From positions 186,001 to 250,000 of the forward strand of contig NZ_JAETXM010000004.1 in assembly GCF_024494465.1 (NCBI RefSeq): a DNA stretch of 64,000 bases, read 5' to 3'. The DNA comes from Bacillus sp. V3B (GTDB taxonomy: Bacteria > Bacillota > Bacilli > Bacillales > Cytobacillaceae). Below are positions 9,089-16,457 of the stretch, piece after piece; the stretch's first letter is position 1; every line of letters begins with the position of its first letter. A program made the translations under genes and the position numbers. The notes beneath the pieces were generated by a model. It ran no database searches. It worked only from the letters and a program-made list of their open reading frames with translations, and was not told the origin of the DNA.

Positions 9089-9302
9089 AATGATTCCCTC
9101 CTAATTTCAGTATGTATGATTAGCATTCCCCTATAAAACCCTTTTATAAATGCTAGTAGGAACTAGTTTTAATTAGAAAATTAAAATGGTTATTTCATAT
9201 ACAATGTTAGCCCATAGATCTAAGTGATCGCAGGAAGAATAAATAATAGGTGTAAGAAAATAATATAAACAAAGTTTGTTTAATTTATTGGGGGTGAAAA
9301 AA

Positions 9303-9650
9303 ATGCCTGTTTTTGTTTACCAGACATTTGAAATCAAGCAGGATAAGTTTCAAGAAGGAATAGAAAACTTACAAGAAATGAAAAAGTATCGAAATGAGAA
9401 TTATAACCATCAGGTAGACATCTTAGCACCCATCACTGGACGTGATCATTCATACGCACTTCTTTCAACATACGAGGGTCTAGCCGAAATGGAATTGCAA
9501 AATAAGAAAATGTTCGAAGATGAAGAGTATACAAAGTTGATTGGTGAATTTTTTCTCGAAACCATTGTACAAGGTAGTATGAATACACAATTATACCGGA
9601 CTATGGCGGATAAAAAATCTGATAAGAAGAATGATAAGAAACAAGATTAA
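9303..9650 (+). CDS. Conserved small protein, possible dimeric alpha/beta-barrel
   Basis: I choose ATG 9303, preceded by TTGGGGGTG, over an upstream in-frame start with no ribosome binding site, giving 115 residues. The sequence (VFVYQTFEIKQDKFQEGIENLQEMKKYRNE... DHSYALLSTYEGLAEMELQNKKM) has the beta-alpha-beta pattern of antibiotic-biosynthesis-monooxygenase/NIPSNAP-like ferredoxin folds; that is a weak structural guess. The tail is a Lys/Asp repeat (DKKSDKKNDKKQD), probably disordered. It stands alone and its function is unknown. Confidence 0.6.
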   Translation: MPVFVYQTFEIKQDKFQEGIENLQEMKKYRNENYNHQVDILAPITGRDHSYALLSTYEGLAEMELQNKKMFEDEEYTKLIGEFFLETIVQGSMNTQLYRTMADKKSDKKNDKKQD

Positions 9651-9756
9651 ATGTCAATGCCTGAAGTAACTGGTTTAAGAATGTATGAACAGAATTTAGG
9701 ACGTGCATGTAATTAAAAATAAAAAGTCTACTCCGAAAACATACTTTTGAGAAATC

Positions 9757-9790
9757 AAAAAGGAGTGCGGGCGCGTTCCCCACTCCTTGT
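9757..9790 (-). terminator. Terminator of the zinc-ribbon gene
   Basis: The stem aaggagtg/cactcctt has an inner GGG/CCC. Read on the minus strand it is followed by TTTTTGATTT, placing it downstream of the minus-strand gene at 9866. Confidence 0.7.
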
Positions 9791-9865
9791 GAAATAAGAA
9801 AATATAAGCAACTGAAGTGATAACTAGCACCCTTTAGTCGCTATAAGAAACAGTTGTTTTTATTC

Positions 9866-10075
9866 CTAGTGATTGTAAGTTGTTTGTGTATCGAGGTGAG
9901 GCTGATTTTGACAGAATTTTATATACTTGTTTTCAATCTCATAGATACAACGTTTACAATAACCCATTTCACCATCAAATTCATACCACTTCTCACAGTT
10001 TAAACATCGCTTATGCCATACATTGTTAATAATGAGATCATAGCCATAATAGGTTATTTTTTTCTCAATTCTCAT
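9866..10075 (-). CDS. Small zinc-ribbon-like protein
   Basis: The protein has 69 residues with two CxxC pairs, CLNC (24-27) and CKRC (40-43), separated by 12 residues (EKWYEFDGEMGY). This is typical of a single structural zinc site. The start is preceded by AAGGTGGAGATTAAAAC. It has no membrane segment. No specific family or partner was recognised. A terminator lies just downstream, so it is a single-gene unit. Confidence 0.6.
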   Translation of the reverse strand: MRIEKKITYYGYDLIINNVWHKRCLNCEKWYEFDGEMGYCKRCIYEIENKYIKFCQNQPHLDTQTTYNH

Positions 10076-10331
10076 GTTTTAATCTCCACCTTATAGCATA
10101 ATAGGCACTGTATGCAGAAGGATAAGAAAAGTGATGAGGAAAAATTGATTATGTTTAGCAATATTCATGTTGTTAAACATAATCATTATAATTTGAGTTA
10201 GACCGGAAAAAGAGAAAAGACATTAAAGGACGAATGTTATAAAGGAGTCAACCGAAGAAATTGGATCAAGAGATAAAGATTAATATCTGCGATTAGCTAC
10301 ATTGATGTAATATATATGGGAGGTAAATAGC

Positions 10332-10487
10332 ATGGATAATAAAGAGAACCTTGAACAATTACTCCACAATTATGGATACCCTAAACAGGCTATCCATCGC
10401 TTTATGCAAGATGCAGAGGGATTAGATTATGAAGAAGTAAAAAAGCGAATTTTACCTTATCGAGATATAACTGCTCGTAAATCATAA
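10332..10487 (+). CDS. Short hypothetical protein, 51 residues
   Basis: An ATG with the ribosome binding site TATGGGAGGTAAATAGC opens a 51-codon frame ending ITARKS. The protein is helical and charged, with LLHNYGYPKQAIHRFM and LDYEEVKKRILPYRD. The gene at 10560 follows on the same strand, so the two may be co-transcribed. Family not recognised; the case rests on the strong ribosome binding site and protein-like composition. Confidence 0.55.
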   Translation: MDNKENLEQLLHNYGYPKQAIHRFMQDAEGLDYEEVKKRILPYRDITARKS

Positions 10488-10559
10488 AGCAGGAATGCTC
10501 ACTAACTATTGGTCTTTTTGTAATCATTCTGTTCATATGAGAATAAGGAGGGATCAAAC

Positions 10560-10835
10560 ATGGACATTGACCATATGAAAAAATGCACATTTAATATGGA
10601 GAATAATAAAGGCGAGCTTGTAGTAAAAGGAGAAATCATCGGAGAAACGGAAATTTCGTTTTTTGATGATTTAAAGTTAAAAGCAGTAATTGCTCTGCTG
10701 AATTCTATTGATCATCAAAATTTCATTGATTCAGGGAATGATCAGCTATTTGATCACTATATAAGAGAAATAGAAGAAATGATCAACGAAGTGAAAAAAC
10801 ACAAACAATTTCAGGGGAAAACCAAATTAATGTGA
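10560..10835 (+). CDS. Hypothetical protein, 91 residues
   Basis: The start has a strong ribosome binding site (ATAAGGAGGGATCAAAC). The protein begins MDIDHMKKCTFNMENNKGEL, has a central segment (ISFFDDLKLKAVIALLNSI), and an amphipathic C-terminal helix (YIREIEEMINEVKKHKQF). It has no membrane segment or recognisable motif. It lies 72 bases after the 51-codon gene, and a terminator follows within 120 bases, suggesting a two-gene unit. Function unknown. Confidence 0.6.
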   Translation: MDIDHMKKCTFNMENNKGELVVKGEIIGETEISFFDDLKLKAVIALLNSIDHQNFIDSGNDQLFDHYIREIEEMINEVKKHKQFQGKTKLM

Positions 10836-10923
10836 TTTGTTTATACAAAGCTTAGCATAAGGTGACCTGTTATGGTAGTTGCACTTAATTGTTGTGCTTG
10901 ATGACTTTGATTATTGGATATCT

Positions 10924-10953
10924 GACCAATGGTAATTACACCCATTGGTCTTT
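10924..10953 (+). terminator. Terminator
   Basis: A 9-bp stem gaccaatgg/ccattggtc with a 9-base loop is followed by TTT, after the gene ending at 10835. Confidence 0.7.
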
Positions 10954-11021
10954 AGAAACATTTTTATTTCGCTAACACCGATTTAACTTCCTCAAAATTC
11001 CTTCATAAGATTCTGTTGATC

Positions 11022-11198
11022 TCAAACCGTTTTATTCCAAATTTTATTTAGATCCAATGGTACATAGATTTCATCACCATGAATTTCTCTATGTATAATA
11101 GGGTTAAAAAAATATTGATCTAAATTATCGTTGAATAATTCCTGTCGCCTAGCTCTCGAATTTATTCCTAATACATTTTTAATGTTCTTCTCATTCAT
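11022..11198 (-). CDS. Short hypothetical protein, 58 residues
   Basis: On the minus strand an ATG at 11198, preceded by AAGCGAGGTATTCTT, opens a 58-codon frame that stops at TGA (11022-11024). The product begins MNEKNIKNVLGINSRARRQ and contains LDQYFFNPIIHREIHGDEIY. It has no membrane helix. Ribosome binding site and composition support a real gene; family unknown. It sits alone between the gene at 10560 and the ykoP homologue. Confidence 0.5.
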   Translation of the reverse strand: MNEKNIKNVLGINSRARRQELFNDNLDQYFFNPIIHREIHGDEIYVPLDLNKIWNKTV

Positions 11199-11386
11199 AA
11201 GAATACCTCGCTTATTAAATGTTTTTTGTATAGATCATTACTTATGAAATATATTGTTCCTTTTTTGTTTGAATTGTATGTATATTATAGGGTGCACCTT
11301 GGATAATTCTTAGTCAAATTTCCCATAAATAATATAGGCCATTACGATTAAAAATAAAAAAGAAAAAGAAAAGGAGAGCAAACATC

Positions 11387-11947
11387 ATGAGAGGTTATGT
11401 TCTTTCATTTTGGAGTTTAATCGACCCTTTATACTATTTTTTCACACGTCTAACGTGCCTTCCCTGTGAAGAAATAAAAGGTAATATTTTTCGGATTAGA
11501 TTAACAAAGTATAAAGGGCGGAATATTGTCCTTTCAGATGGAACGCAAATAAACAAAAATGATACGTTAGTAAAAATTCATTTTCACAATGTTAGACTAT
11601 TGAAAGAACTAAAAGACATAAAGAGTGAAATAAAAAAAGCGAAAATTATTTATCGCTATGTTCAAAAGTCATTGCCAGGTATTGGAGTTTATATTCAGAA
11701 TTGTAGACATTCACAAGAAATTAAAGGGATTATAGGTATTACCCTGTTGAACAAAGGCTGTGAACGGCTTGGTTTTGAGGTTGTTTACATATCCCATCCC
11801 ATTTACAAATGGTTTAAACGGTTAGCTTTTTTGCCAATAGGGATTCTCTTTAGTCAAAATGCTTCTATCAGGCATATCCTTAATGATCAGCAGCCAACAT
11901 ATTTATTTATGTCTAAAAAGAAATTATCAAATATGTACAGATATTAA
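11387..11947 (+). CDS. ykoP: YkoP-family protein
   Basis: The protein has 186 residues behind AAAAGGAGAGCAAACATC. It has a moderately hydrophobic N-terminus (VLSFWSLIDPLYYFFTRLTCLPCEE), a beta-rich middle (SDGTQINKNDTLVKIHFHN), and a C-terminal half with GIIGITLLNKGCERLGFEVV and SHPIYKWFKRLAFLPIGILFSQ. This resembles Bacillus YkoP. Its neighbours, homologous to YkoQ and YkoN, support the assignment, since B. subtilis keeps these genes together. The role is unknown; the B. subtilis group is linked to the cell envelope and sporulation. Confidence 0.7.
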   Translation: MRGYVLSFWSLIDPLYYFFTRLTCLPCEEIKGNIFRIRLTKYKGRNIVLSDGTQINKNDTLVKIHFHNVRLLKELKDIKSEIKKAKIIYRYVQKSLPGIGVYIQNCRHSQEIKGIIGITLLNKGCERLGFEVVYISHPIYKWFKRLAFLPIGILFSQNASIRHILNDQQPTYLFMSKKKLSNMYRY

Positions 11948-11982
11948 GTAAGTCATCGCCTTTAAAGAGTTCTGTCCTTAAT

Positions 11983-12017
11983 AGAAAAAAAGCTGTTAAA
12001 AGTTAACAGCTTTTTCT
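11983..12017. terminator. Bidirectional terminator between ykoP and ykoQ
   Basis: A stem aaaaaagctgttaa/ttaacagcttttt sits between convergent genes, with A and T runs on both flanks so that it works for both. Confidence 0.85.
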
Positions 12018-12869
12018 TTAAATGGCTTTAACTGCTTCTCTGTCGGCAGTAACTAACGTTAACTCATGAAGAGTTATTTCAGGACGGCTTCCGACACGGA
12101 TATTAACACCGGTTTGACCAAGTCCTTCACTAATATAAAAAGGTTTTCCATCTTGCCAATGAGATCCTTTAATCATATTCATTCGTACCAATTTTCCCAT
12201 TTTTACAAGGTGATATGCTTTTGGATAACAAATTTGTCCACCATGAAAATGGCCAGCAAGTAAATAATCAAAATGATATTTTTTCATGTGTAGAACGATA
12301 TTTGGATCATGGGTTAATACTAAGTTTGTTCCTGGTTTCATTCCTTTATATGAAGCTTCCAGGTCGCTATGTTTTGTACTAAAGTCATCAATGCCAATGA
12401 TATTGACTGGTGTTCCGTGAACAAAAATCATGTCATTTTCATTTCGTAAAACCTTGCAGTTATATTTTTCAAGTGTTTCGATTAATATTTGTAAGTCCTT
12501 TTGGCGTAAAACATAATCATGATTGCCTAAAACGGCATAGATGCCATGTTTTGCATGTAATTGGTTTAGTGTTTCTAAATAGGGGACAAGCTTCGGAATC
12601 GTACGTCTACGGTCGAGAAAGTCTCCAGTAAGTGCAACCAGATCAATAGGCTCATCTTTTAACTTTTCATATAGTTGGGCGGGAGAAATCGATATATTTT
12701 CAAGATGTAAATCGGAAAGGTGAAGAATATTTAATTTTGGACTATGTCCACTGGATAATGGTGTACTGATTTTCATTCTATTAATCATGATATCCTTCGT
12801 GTTTTTGTAGGCTCTTTTGATGAAATAACAAAGGAAAATGGCTAATGCAGCAAAGAATAATATCTTCAA
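12018..12869 (-). CDS. ykoQ: Membrane-anchored metallophosphoesterase (YkoQ-like)
   Basis: The 283-residue protein starts at TTG behind AAGGAGTGTG. An N-terminal transmembrane helix (ILFFAALAIFLCYFIKRAY) is followed by a calcineurin-like phosphoesterase domain with all metal motifs: LHLSDLHLEN, TGDFLDRR, VLGNHDYV, LVLTHDPN and LLAGHFHGGQICYPK. The C-terminal YISEGLGQTGVNIRVGSRPEI is typical of the YaeI/YkoQ group, whose members may act on lipid-linked substrates such as UDP-diacylglucosamine. Substrate here is not proven. It lies divergent from the glycosyltransferase gene at 13017. Confidence 0.85.
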   Translation of the reverse strand: MKILFFAALAIFLCYFIKRAYKNTKDIMINRMKISTPLSSGHSPKLNILHLSDLHLENISISPAQLYEKLKDEPIDLVALTGDFLDRRRTIPKLVPYLETLNQLHAKHGIYAVLGNHDYVLRQKDLQILIETLEKYNCKVLRNENDMIFVHGTPVNIIGIDDFSTKHSDLEASYKGMKPGTNLVLTHDPNIVLHMKKYHFDYLLAGHFHGGQICYPKAYHLVKMGKLVRMNMIKGSHWQDGKPFYISEGLGQTGVNIRVGSRPEITLHELTLVTADREAVKAI

Positions 12870-13016
12870 ATGGAATCACACTCCTTCTTTACAGATTATA
12901 CATGAAAAAGAATGTTATTTTTACAAGAAATAGATGGAATGAATACCATGGAAGTATTTTCAAATAATCTTAATCGAAAGAATGACAAATATGTTAGATA
13001 GAAGAAGAGGTGCTTT

Positions 13017-14168
13017 GTGAAAAAATTGACGAAATCTATTCTATTCTTGCCTTTTTTGCAAATCCCATCTGGTCATCATCAGGTTGCAAATGCATTAATA
13101 GATGAGGTCCTGCGAATTCATCCACAAATAAGGTGTCATAAAGTAGATATTCTTGCATACAGTTATGGAAAAATTGAACTTCTCGTTTCTAAGATTTATC
13201 TCAAATGGATACAAGCATTTCCCGAAATGTATAATTCCATTTATCAAAACTCAGTCTACAAAGATATAGAACAACATAAACGTTATCGACTGTATGAATT
13301 TTTATTTATTTATTTCATGAAAAGACTTATACAAGAAAAAAAACCAGATCTTATTGTTTGTACTCATGCTTTGCCTGCTTATATGTTAAATTACTTGAAA
13401 GAGAAAAACGAACTAAGAGTGCCGATTATCAATGTATACACAGATTATTTCATACATCGCTTTTGGGGAGTTAAACATATCGACTTTCATTTTGTACCTT
13501 CTTATCAAATGAAAAACTTCTTGAACGAAAAAGGAATCGACGACAAGCGGATTTTTATTACTGGAATTCCGATCCATTCAAAAATTTCAAAACAGAAGAA
13601 ACCAGCACCAGTACCTTCCAGCCAGTCTATATCTTCTGTTTTAATTTCCGGTGGAAACCTAGGAGTGGGTGCAATCGACGACTTAATTCAAAAAATTGCA
13701 GAGGTTAAGTCTCCCCACCAAATTCATTTTTATGTGTTATGCGGAAAAAACAGGAAATTATATGAAAAGCTTAAAAGAATGAACAAAAGTCATATTATTC
13801 CTTTCCCATATATCAACTGTAGAGAGGAAATGAATACACTTTATGAGCAAATGGATGGCATTTTAACAAAGCCTGGAGGAGTGACAATTAGCGAAAGCCT
13901 TTTTAAACGAAAGCCCATTTTTATTTATGATGCTTTGCCCGGTCAAGAAGAAATCAATCTGAAGCAGTTAAAGGATTTAGGCTTGGTCTTTCACCTAAAC
14001 AAGGGTGAAGTTTACGAGCAATTATATTCCATTCTTCAAAATCAAAATGAACTAAAAAGATATCAAAATCGAGTAGCAAATTTTCACTCGCGTCTCCATA
14101 CAAAAGAACCATCAGAATTAATAGCAGAAATTTTAACTTCATTCAGCAGAAGTCCTCCACTTCTGTAA
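13017..14168 (+). CDS. ykoN: MGDG-synthase/UgtP-like glycosyltransferase (YkoN-like), C-terminus from a repeat
   Basis: The 383-residue GT28-family enzyme starts at GTG 13017 behind AAGAGGTG. Features are the N-terminal PSGHHQVANALIDE acceptor loop, VCTHALPAYML, VNVYTDYF-like core strand (IINVYTDYF), HFVPSYQMK, SVLISGGNLGVGAIDDL, and the donor-site motif ILTKPGGVTISESLFKRKPIFI. It probably transfers sugar to diacylglycerol or a related lipid at the membrane. The last 12 codons (ending SFSRSPPLL) lie inside the 194-bp repeat at 14132, so insertion of that element has replaced or trimmed the original C-terminus. Confidence 0.82.
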   Translation: MKKLTKSILFLPFLQIPSGHHQVANALIDEVLRIHPQIRCHKVDILAYSYGKIELLVSKIYLKWIQAFPEMYNSIYQNSVYKDIEQHKRYRLYEFLFIYFMKRLIQEKKPDLIVCTHALPAYMLNYLKEKNELRVPIINVYTDYFIHRFWGVKHIDFHFVPSYQMKNFLNEKGIDDKRIFITGIPIHSKISKQKKPAPVPSSQSISSVLISGGNLGVGAIDDLIQKIAEVKSPHQIHFYVLCGKNRKLYEKLKRMNKSHIIPFPYINCREEMNTLYEQMDGILTKPGGVTISESLFKRKPIFIYDALPGQEEINLKQLKDLGLVFHLNKGEVYEQLYSILQNQNELKRYQNRVANFHSRLHTKEPSELIAEILTSFSRSPPLL

Positions 14169-14325
14169 GTGGGGGATGAATGCAAAAAGCTCTCTGATTC
14201 AGTGGGGGTTCAAACCCCGGCTGAATGAAGTTAAGCCTCCGGCGGATGCCTCGGATTTTTTAAAGGTCATTTATCGAGCGAGCTCGATAAAAATCCGGGC
14301 GCAAATTCGGCGGGGCGAATTTGAT
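14132..14325 (+). repeat. 194-bp folded repeat, copy 1 (IS605/IS1341 right-end or omega-RNA-like)
   Basis: Identical base for base to 41645-41838. It is highly structured and GC-rich against its surroundings. A 15-bp closing stem joins ttaacttcattcagc (14133-14147) to gctgaatgaagttaa (14220-14234). There is a hairpin cctccactt/aagtggggg. A second attcag arm around gttcaaa could compete for ctgaat. Further hairpins are tttatcgag/ctcgataaa (14270-14291) and caaattcg/cgaatttg (14302-14323). One frame reads QKSSTSVSGG-stop, like a TnpB C-terminus. I infer a tnpB-less IS200/IS605-type end or solo omega-RNA. It overlaps the 3' end of the ykoN-like gene. Confidence 0.65.
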
Positions 14326-14558
14326 TGTGAAGGTAAAATAGTTCTGACCTTTTCTAAAACACCATCATTTTAAAAAGAGCTATCGTATGTTTGTCAACTA
14401 GATTTTTTTTAATTAGTTTAATTTTTTTATCAAAGGATTTACTGAAATGGAGTCCATATCAAAAGATTGCCAGTATCATCAAACCTCTGTAAGTAAATAT
14501 TAAATGGTGGAAGGGAAAAGTTTGCTTTCCAAATTCTCTATAAAGGAAGTGCTTAAAA

Positions 14559-14852
14559 ATGAATAACTGGATACCAGCGCTTTTAAATACAGGGAGAAAA
14601 CAAAATATGTTTAAGATGTTTGGCAGAAAAAGAAACAATAGGGGCATGATGTGGGCATCTTTATTAGGTCTAGGGGTTAGTGCAGTCGCATATAGACTAA
14701 GAAGAAATCAAAACAGAAATATGTTACGTCCTGTTCAAAATGCAGTGAATAGTATTCGAACACAAACAACTGGCAATATGCCAAACGTTGCTGCTGTAAC
14801 AGAATTTGCAAAGGAATTAGTACCTGATAAAAATTCTTTAACAAAAAAATAA
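14559..14852 (+). CDS. Small basic membrane protein, possible spore-associated
   Basis: The protein has 97 residues with a ribosome binding site (ATAAAGGAAGTG). A basic N-terminus (MFGRKRNNRG) is followed by one short hydrophobic stretch (MMWASLLGLGVSAVAY), then RLRRNQNRNM and a polar C-terminus. This pattern resembles DUF3918-type small proteins of Bacillus, though the assignment is tentative. It lies upstream of the spoVA-type operon but is separated from it by a very strong terminator. Confidence 0.55.
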   Translation: MNNWIPALLNTGRKQNMFKMFGRKRNNRGMMWASLLGLGVSAVAYRLRRNQNRNMLRPVQNAVNSIRTQTTGNMPNVAAVTEFAKELVPDKNSLTKK

Positions 14853-14854
14853 AT

Positions 14855-14908
14855 ATTTCTTCAAATAAAAATGCCCGCATTAAAGTGGGCATTTTTATTT
14901 GAAGAAAT
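14855..14908 (+). terminator. Strong terminator
   Basis: A perfect 22-bp stem (atttcttcaaataaaaatgccc and its complement) with a 10-base loop. The right arm contains a T run, so it should terminate strongly. It insulates the following operon. Confidence 0.9.
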
Positions 14909-14981
14909 GGGGATCAATAAAATCTAAAACAAATTTTTCTGTTAGTACTGTGTAAAGATAAATGGAAGTTTCTTGTTATCC

Positions 14982-15082
14982 AAAAAAGGTCAAAAAATTA
15001 TATATAAATTTTTAAATATATAAAATCCAATAAAGTTGAATAAAAACCTTCTTCATTAAGCATTCTAAAAAAGGTCAAAAAA
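14982..15082 (+). repeat. Pair of 16-bp direct repeats around the sigma-G promoter
   Basis: AAAAAAGGTCAAAAAA occurs at 14982-14997 and again at 15067-15082. One copy lies upstream of the -35 and one directly after the -10, with an 85-base period. They could be operator half-sites for a forespore regulator; this is inference. Confidence 0.5.
15038..15067 (+). promoter_or_regulatory. Predicted sigma-G promoter of the spoVA-type operon
   Basis: -35 GAATA (15038-15042), 18-base spacer, -10 CATTCTA (15061-15067). This matches the forespore sigma-G consensus closely and lies 35 bases before the first ribosome binding site context. Confidence 0.75.
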
Positions 15083-15101
15083 ATATTAGGAGGCGTTATT
15101 C

Positions 15102-15308
15102 ATGACAGTAATCAGTGACGTAAAGACAACTCTAGCAGGATTGAAAAGTGCTCAAGCTAGCTTTGAAACATTTGCTCTTGGTACAGAGAATCAACAAGCG
15201 AAGCAACTTTACCAAGATGCAGCTAAACAAACTCAATCTGTAGTAGACAGCGTTGCACCACGCGTTCAACAGATCGAAGAAGAAGAACCTCAGTACAAAC
15301 AACAATAA
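15102..15308 (+). CDS. DUF1657 small protein (spoVA-2mob operon, gene 1)
   Basis: The 68-residue protein has a strong ribosome binding site (TTAGGAGGCG). It is helical and soluble (VKTTLAGLKSAQASFETFALGTENQQ, AKQLYQDAAKQTQSVVDSVAPRV). The FALGTE-xx-AKQ-Y signature recurs at the C-terminus of the last protein of the operon. DUF1657 proteins are found with mobile spoVA operons in Bacillus that raise spore heat resistance; their biochemical role is unknown. First gene after the sigma-G promoter. Confidence 0.85.
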   Translation: MTVISDVKTTLAGLKSAQASFETFALGTENQQAKQLYQDAAKQTQSVVDSVAPRVQQIEEEEPQYKQQ

Positions 15309-15321
15309 TTAAAATATTTAG

Positions 15322-15448
15322 AAAAAGGGCTGTCCCAAAGCAAGGGTTTCAGATGCCACAAGATTATATCTAGTATCAATAGGTTGAACATGATTCTAGA
15401 TGGATATGATTTTGTGGATGTCAGAGACCCTATGGGGGAGCCCTTTTT
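15322..15448. repeat. 127-bp imperfect inverted repeat inside the spoVA-type operon
   Basis: The outer arms aaaaagggct/agcccttttt are perfect and the pairing continues imperfectly inward (gtccc, gggt-tc, ccacaa-at-atat, ctag) for about 50 bases per side. It fills most of the gap between the first two genes. It could be a small MITE-like insertion, a processing site or a partial terminator. Confidence 0.65.
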
Positions 15449-15483
15449 ACTCATCGATAAGAATGGTAATTGAGGTGGTTTTT

Positions 15484-15957
15484 ATGAAAGACAAAATAAC
15501 CAAATTAATAATTTTCTTTTTAGTACTAATGCTTATCGGAGTAGGTTCAGGATGTAACCAAAATCAGAATCAGTTGGGTGATAGTAATAAAGGTTTGAGT
15601 GTTTCACAAGTACATACTAGCAATCCAATCAATCAAACTGTTGCCAATCAAGCAAAGGAGAGGGTCATTACTAAGGAAGAAATTTCGGATGTGAAGGCTG
15701 TGAATACAGATAAGGAGTTATTAGTAGCAATAAAGGTTAATCCATTTGATCGATTTCGCTTAAAAAAGATAGAAAAGACTGTGAAATCAGACTTAGAAAA
15801 AGCATATCCGAATCATAAAGTTCTTGTCTCGACTGATTCAAAAATGTATTTGGAACTGGAGCAATTAGAACAAAAACTACAAGAAGATCACAGGAATAGG
15901 AAGAACTTAAAAAAGGATGTCAATAAAATCAAAAGTCTGATAAAAGAACAAACGTAA
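15484..15957 (+). CDS. YhcN/YlaJ-type sporulation lipoprotein (gene 2)
   Basis: The true start is ATG 15484, behind TTGAGGTGG; a longer frame upstream lies within the inverted repeat. The 157-residue protein begins with a signal peptide (KDKITKLIIFFLVLMLIGV) and a lipobox-like GSGC. The YhcN/YlaJ domain follows, with ERVITKEEISDVKAVNTDKELLVAIKVNPFDRFRLKKIEKTVKSDLEKAYPN and VLVSTDSKMYLELEQLEQKL. A lipoprotein of this family is a regular member of spoVA-2mob operons and would sit on the forespore or spore inner membrane. Its exact job is unknown. Confidence 0.85.
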   Translation: MKDKITKLIIFFLVLMLIGVGSGCNQNQNQLGDSNKGLSVSQVHTSNPINQTVANQAKERVITKEEISDVKAVNTDKELLVAIKVNPFDRFRLKKIEKTVKSDLEKAYPNHKVLVSTDSKMYLELEQLEQKLQEDHRNRKNLKKDVNKIKSLIKEQT

Positions 15958-15977
15958 AGCGAAGGAAGGTTAGTTCC

Positions 15978-16457
15978 ATGTCAAATAATCAAAAAAAACA
16001 ATTAACTCCTGTTCAACAGGAATATCAAAGTATGCAAAAACAACGAGAAATAAAAAGGCCAGTGGTTAAAAATTGCATAAAAGCATTTTTAACAGGGGGA
16101 CTTATCTGTCTTGTTGGTCAGTTCATTCAAACATTTTATATTACTTACTTTGACTTTACTGATAAAACAGCTGGAAATCCAACAGTGGCAACATTAATTT
16201 TTATTGCTATGCTCCTTACAGGTTTTGGAGTGTATGATCGAATTGCTCAATTTGGAGGAGCAGGATCGGCTGTACCGGTTACTGGATTCGGCAATGCAGT
16301 TATATCAGCTGCCATTGAACATCGAAGCGAAGGATTTGTATTAGGTGTAGGTGGCAATATGTTTAAACTAGCCGGTTCGGTTATTTTATTTGGTGTATTT
16401 TCCGCATTTGTAGTTGCTTTGATTAAAACGATTTTAATACAGTGGGGTGGTTTGTGA
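15978..16457 (+). CDS. spoVAC: Stage V sporulation protein AC
   Basis: The 159-residue membrane protein has several helices and SpoVAC signatures: LTPVQQEYQSMQKQREIKRPVVKNC, FLTGGLICLVGQF, LLTGFGVYDRIAQFGGAGSAVPVTGF and SEGFVLGVGGNMFKLAGSVILFG. SpoVAC forms part of the channel that loads Ca-dipicolinate into the spore and releases it on germination, in the inner spore membrane. Ribosome binding site GAAGGAAGG. Its TGA stop overlaps the spoVAD ATG, so the two are translationally coupled. Confidence 0.95.
   Translation: MSNNQKKQLTPVQQEYQSMQKQREIKRPVVKNCIKAFLTGGLICLVGQFIQTFYITYFDFTDKTAGNPTVATLIFIAMLLTGFGVYDRIAQFGGAGSAVPVTGFGNAVISAAIEHRSEGFVLGVGGNMFKLAGSVILFGVFSAFVVALIKTILIQWGGL

Noticed and set aside
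14195-14225. gtgggggttcaaaccccgg looks like a tRNA T-arm
   Set aside because: No matching acceptor, D or anticodon arms occur around it, and it is part of a larger fold present in both repeat copies.
14176-14373. 65-codon frame from ATG 14176, repeated at 41689-41904
   Set aside because: It lies inside the 194-bp structured repeat, has no ribosome binding site, and its last part differs between copies because it runs into unrelated flanks. Treated as part of the repeat, not a gene.
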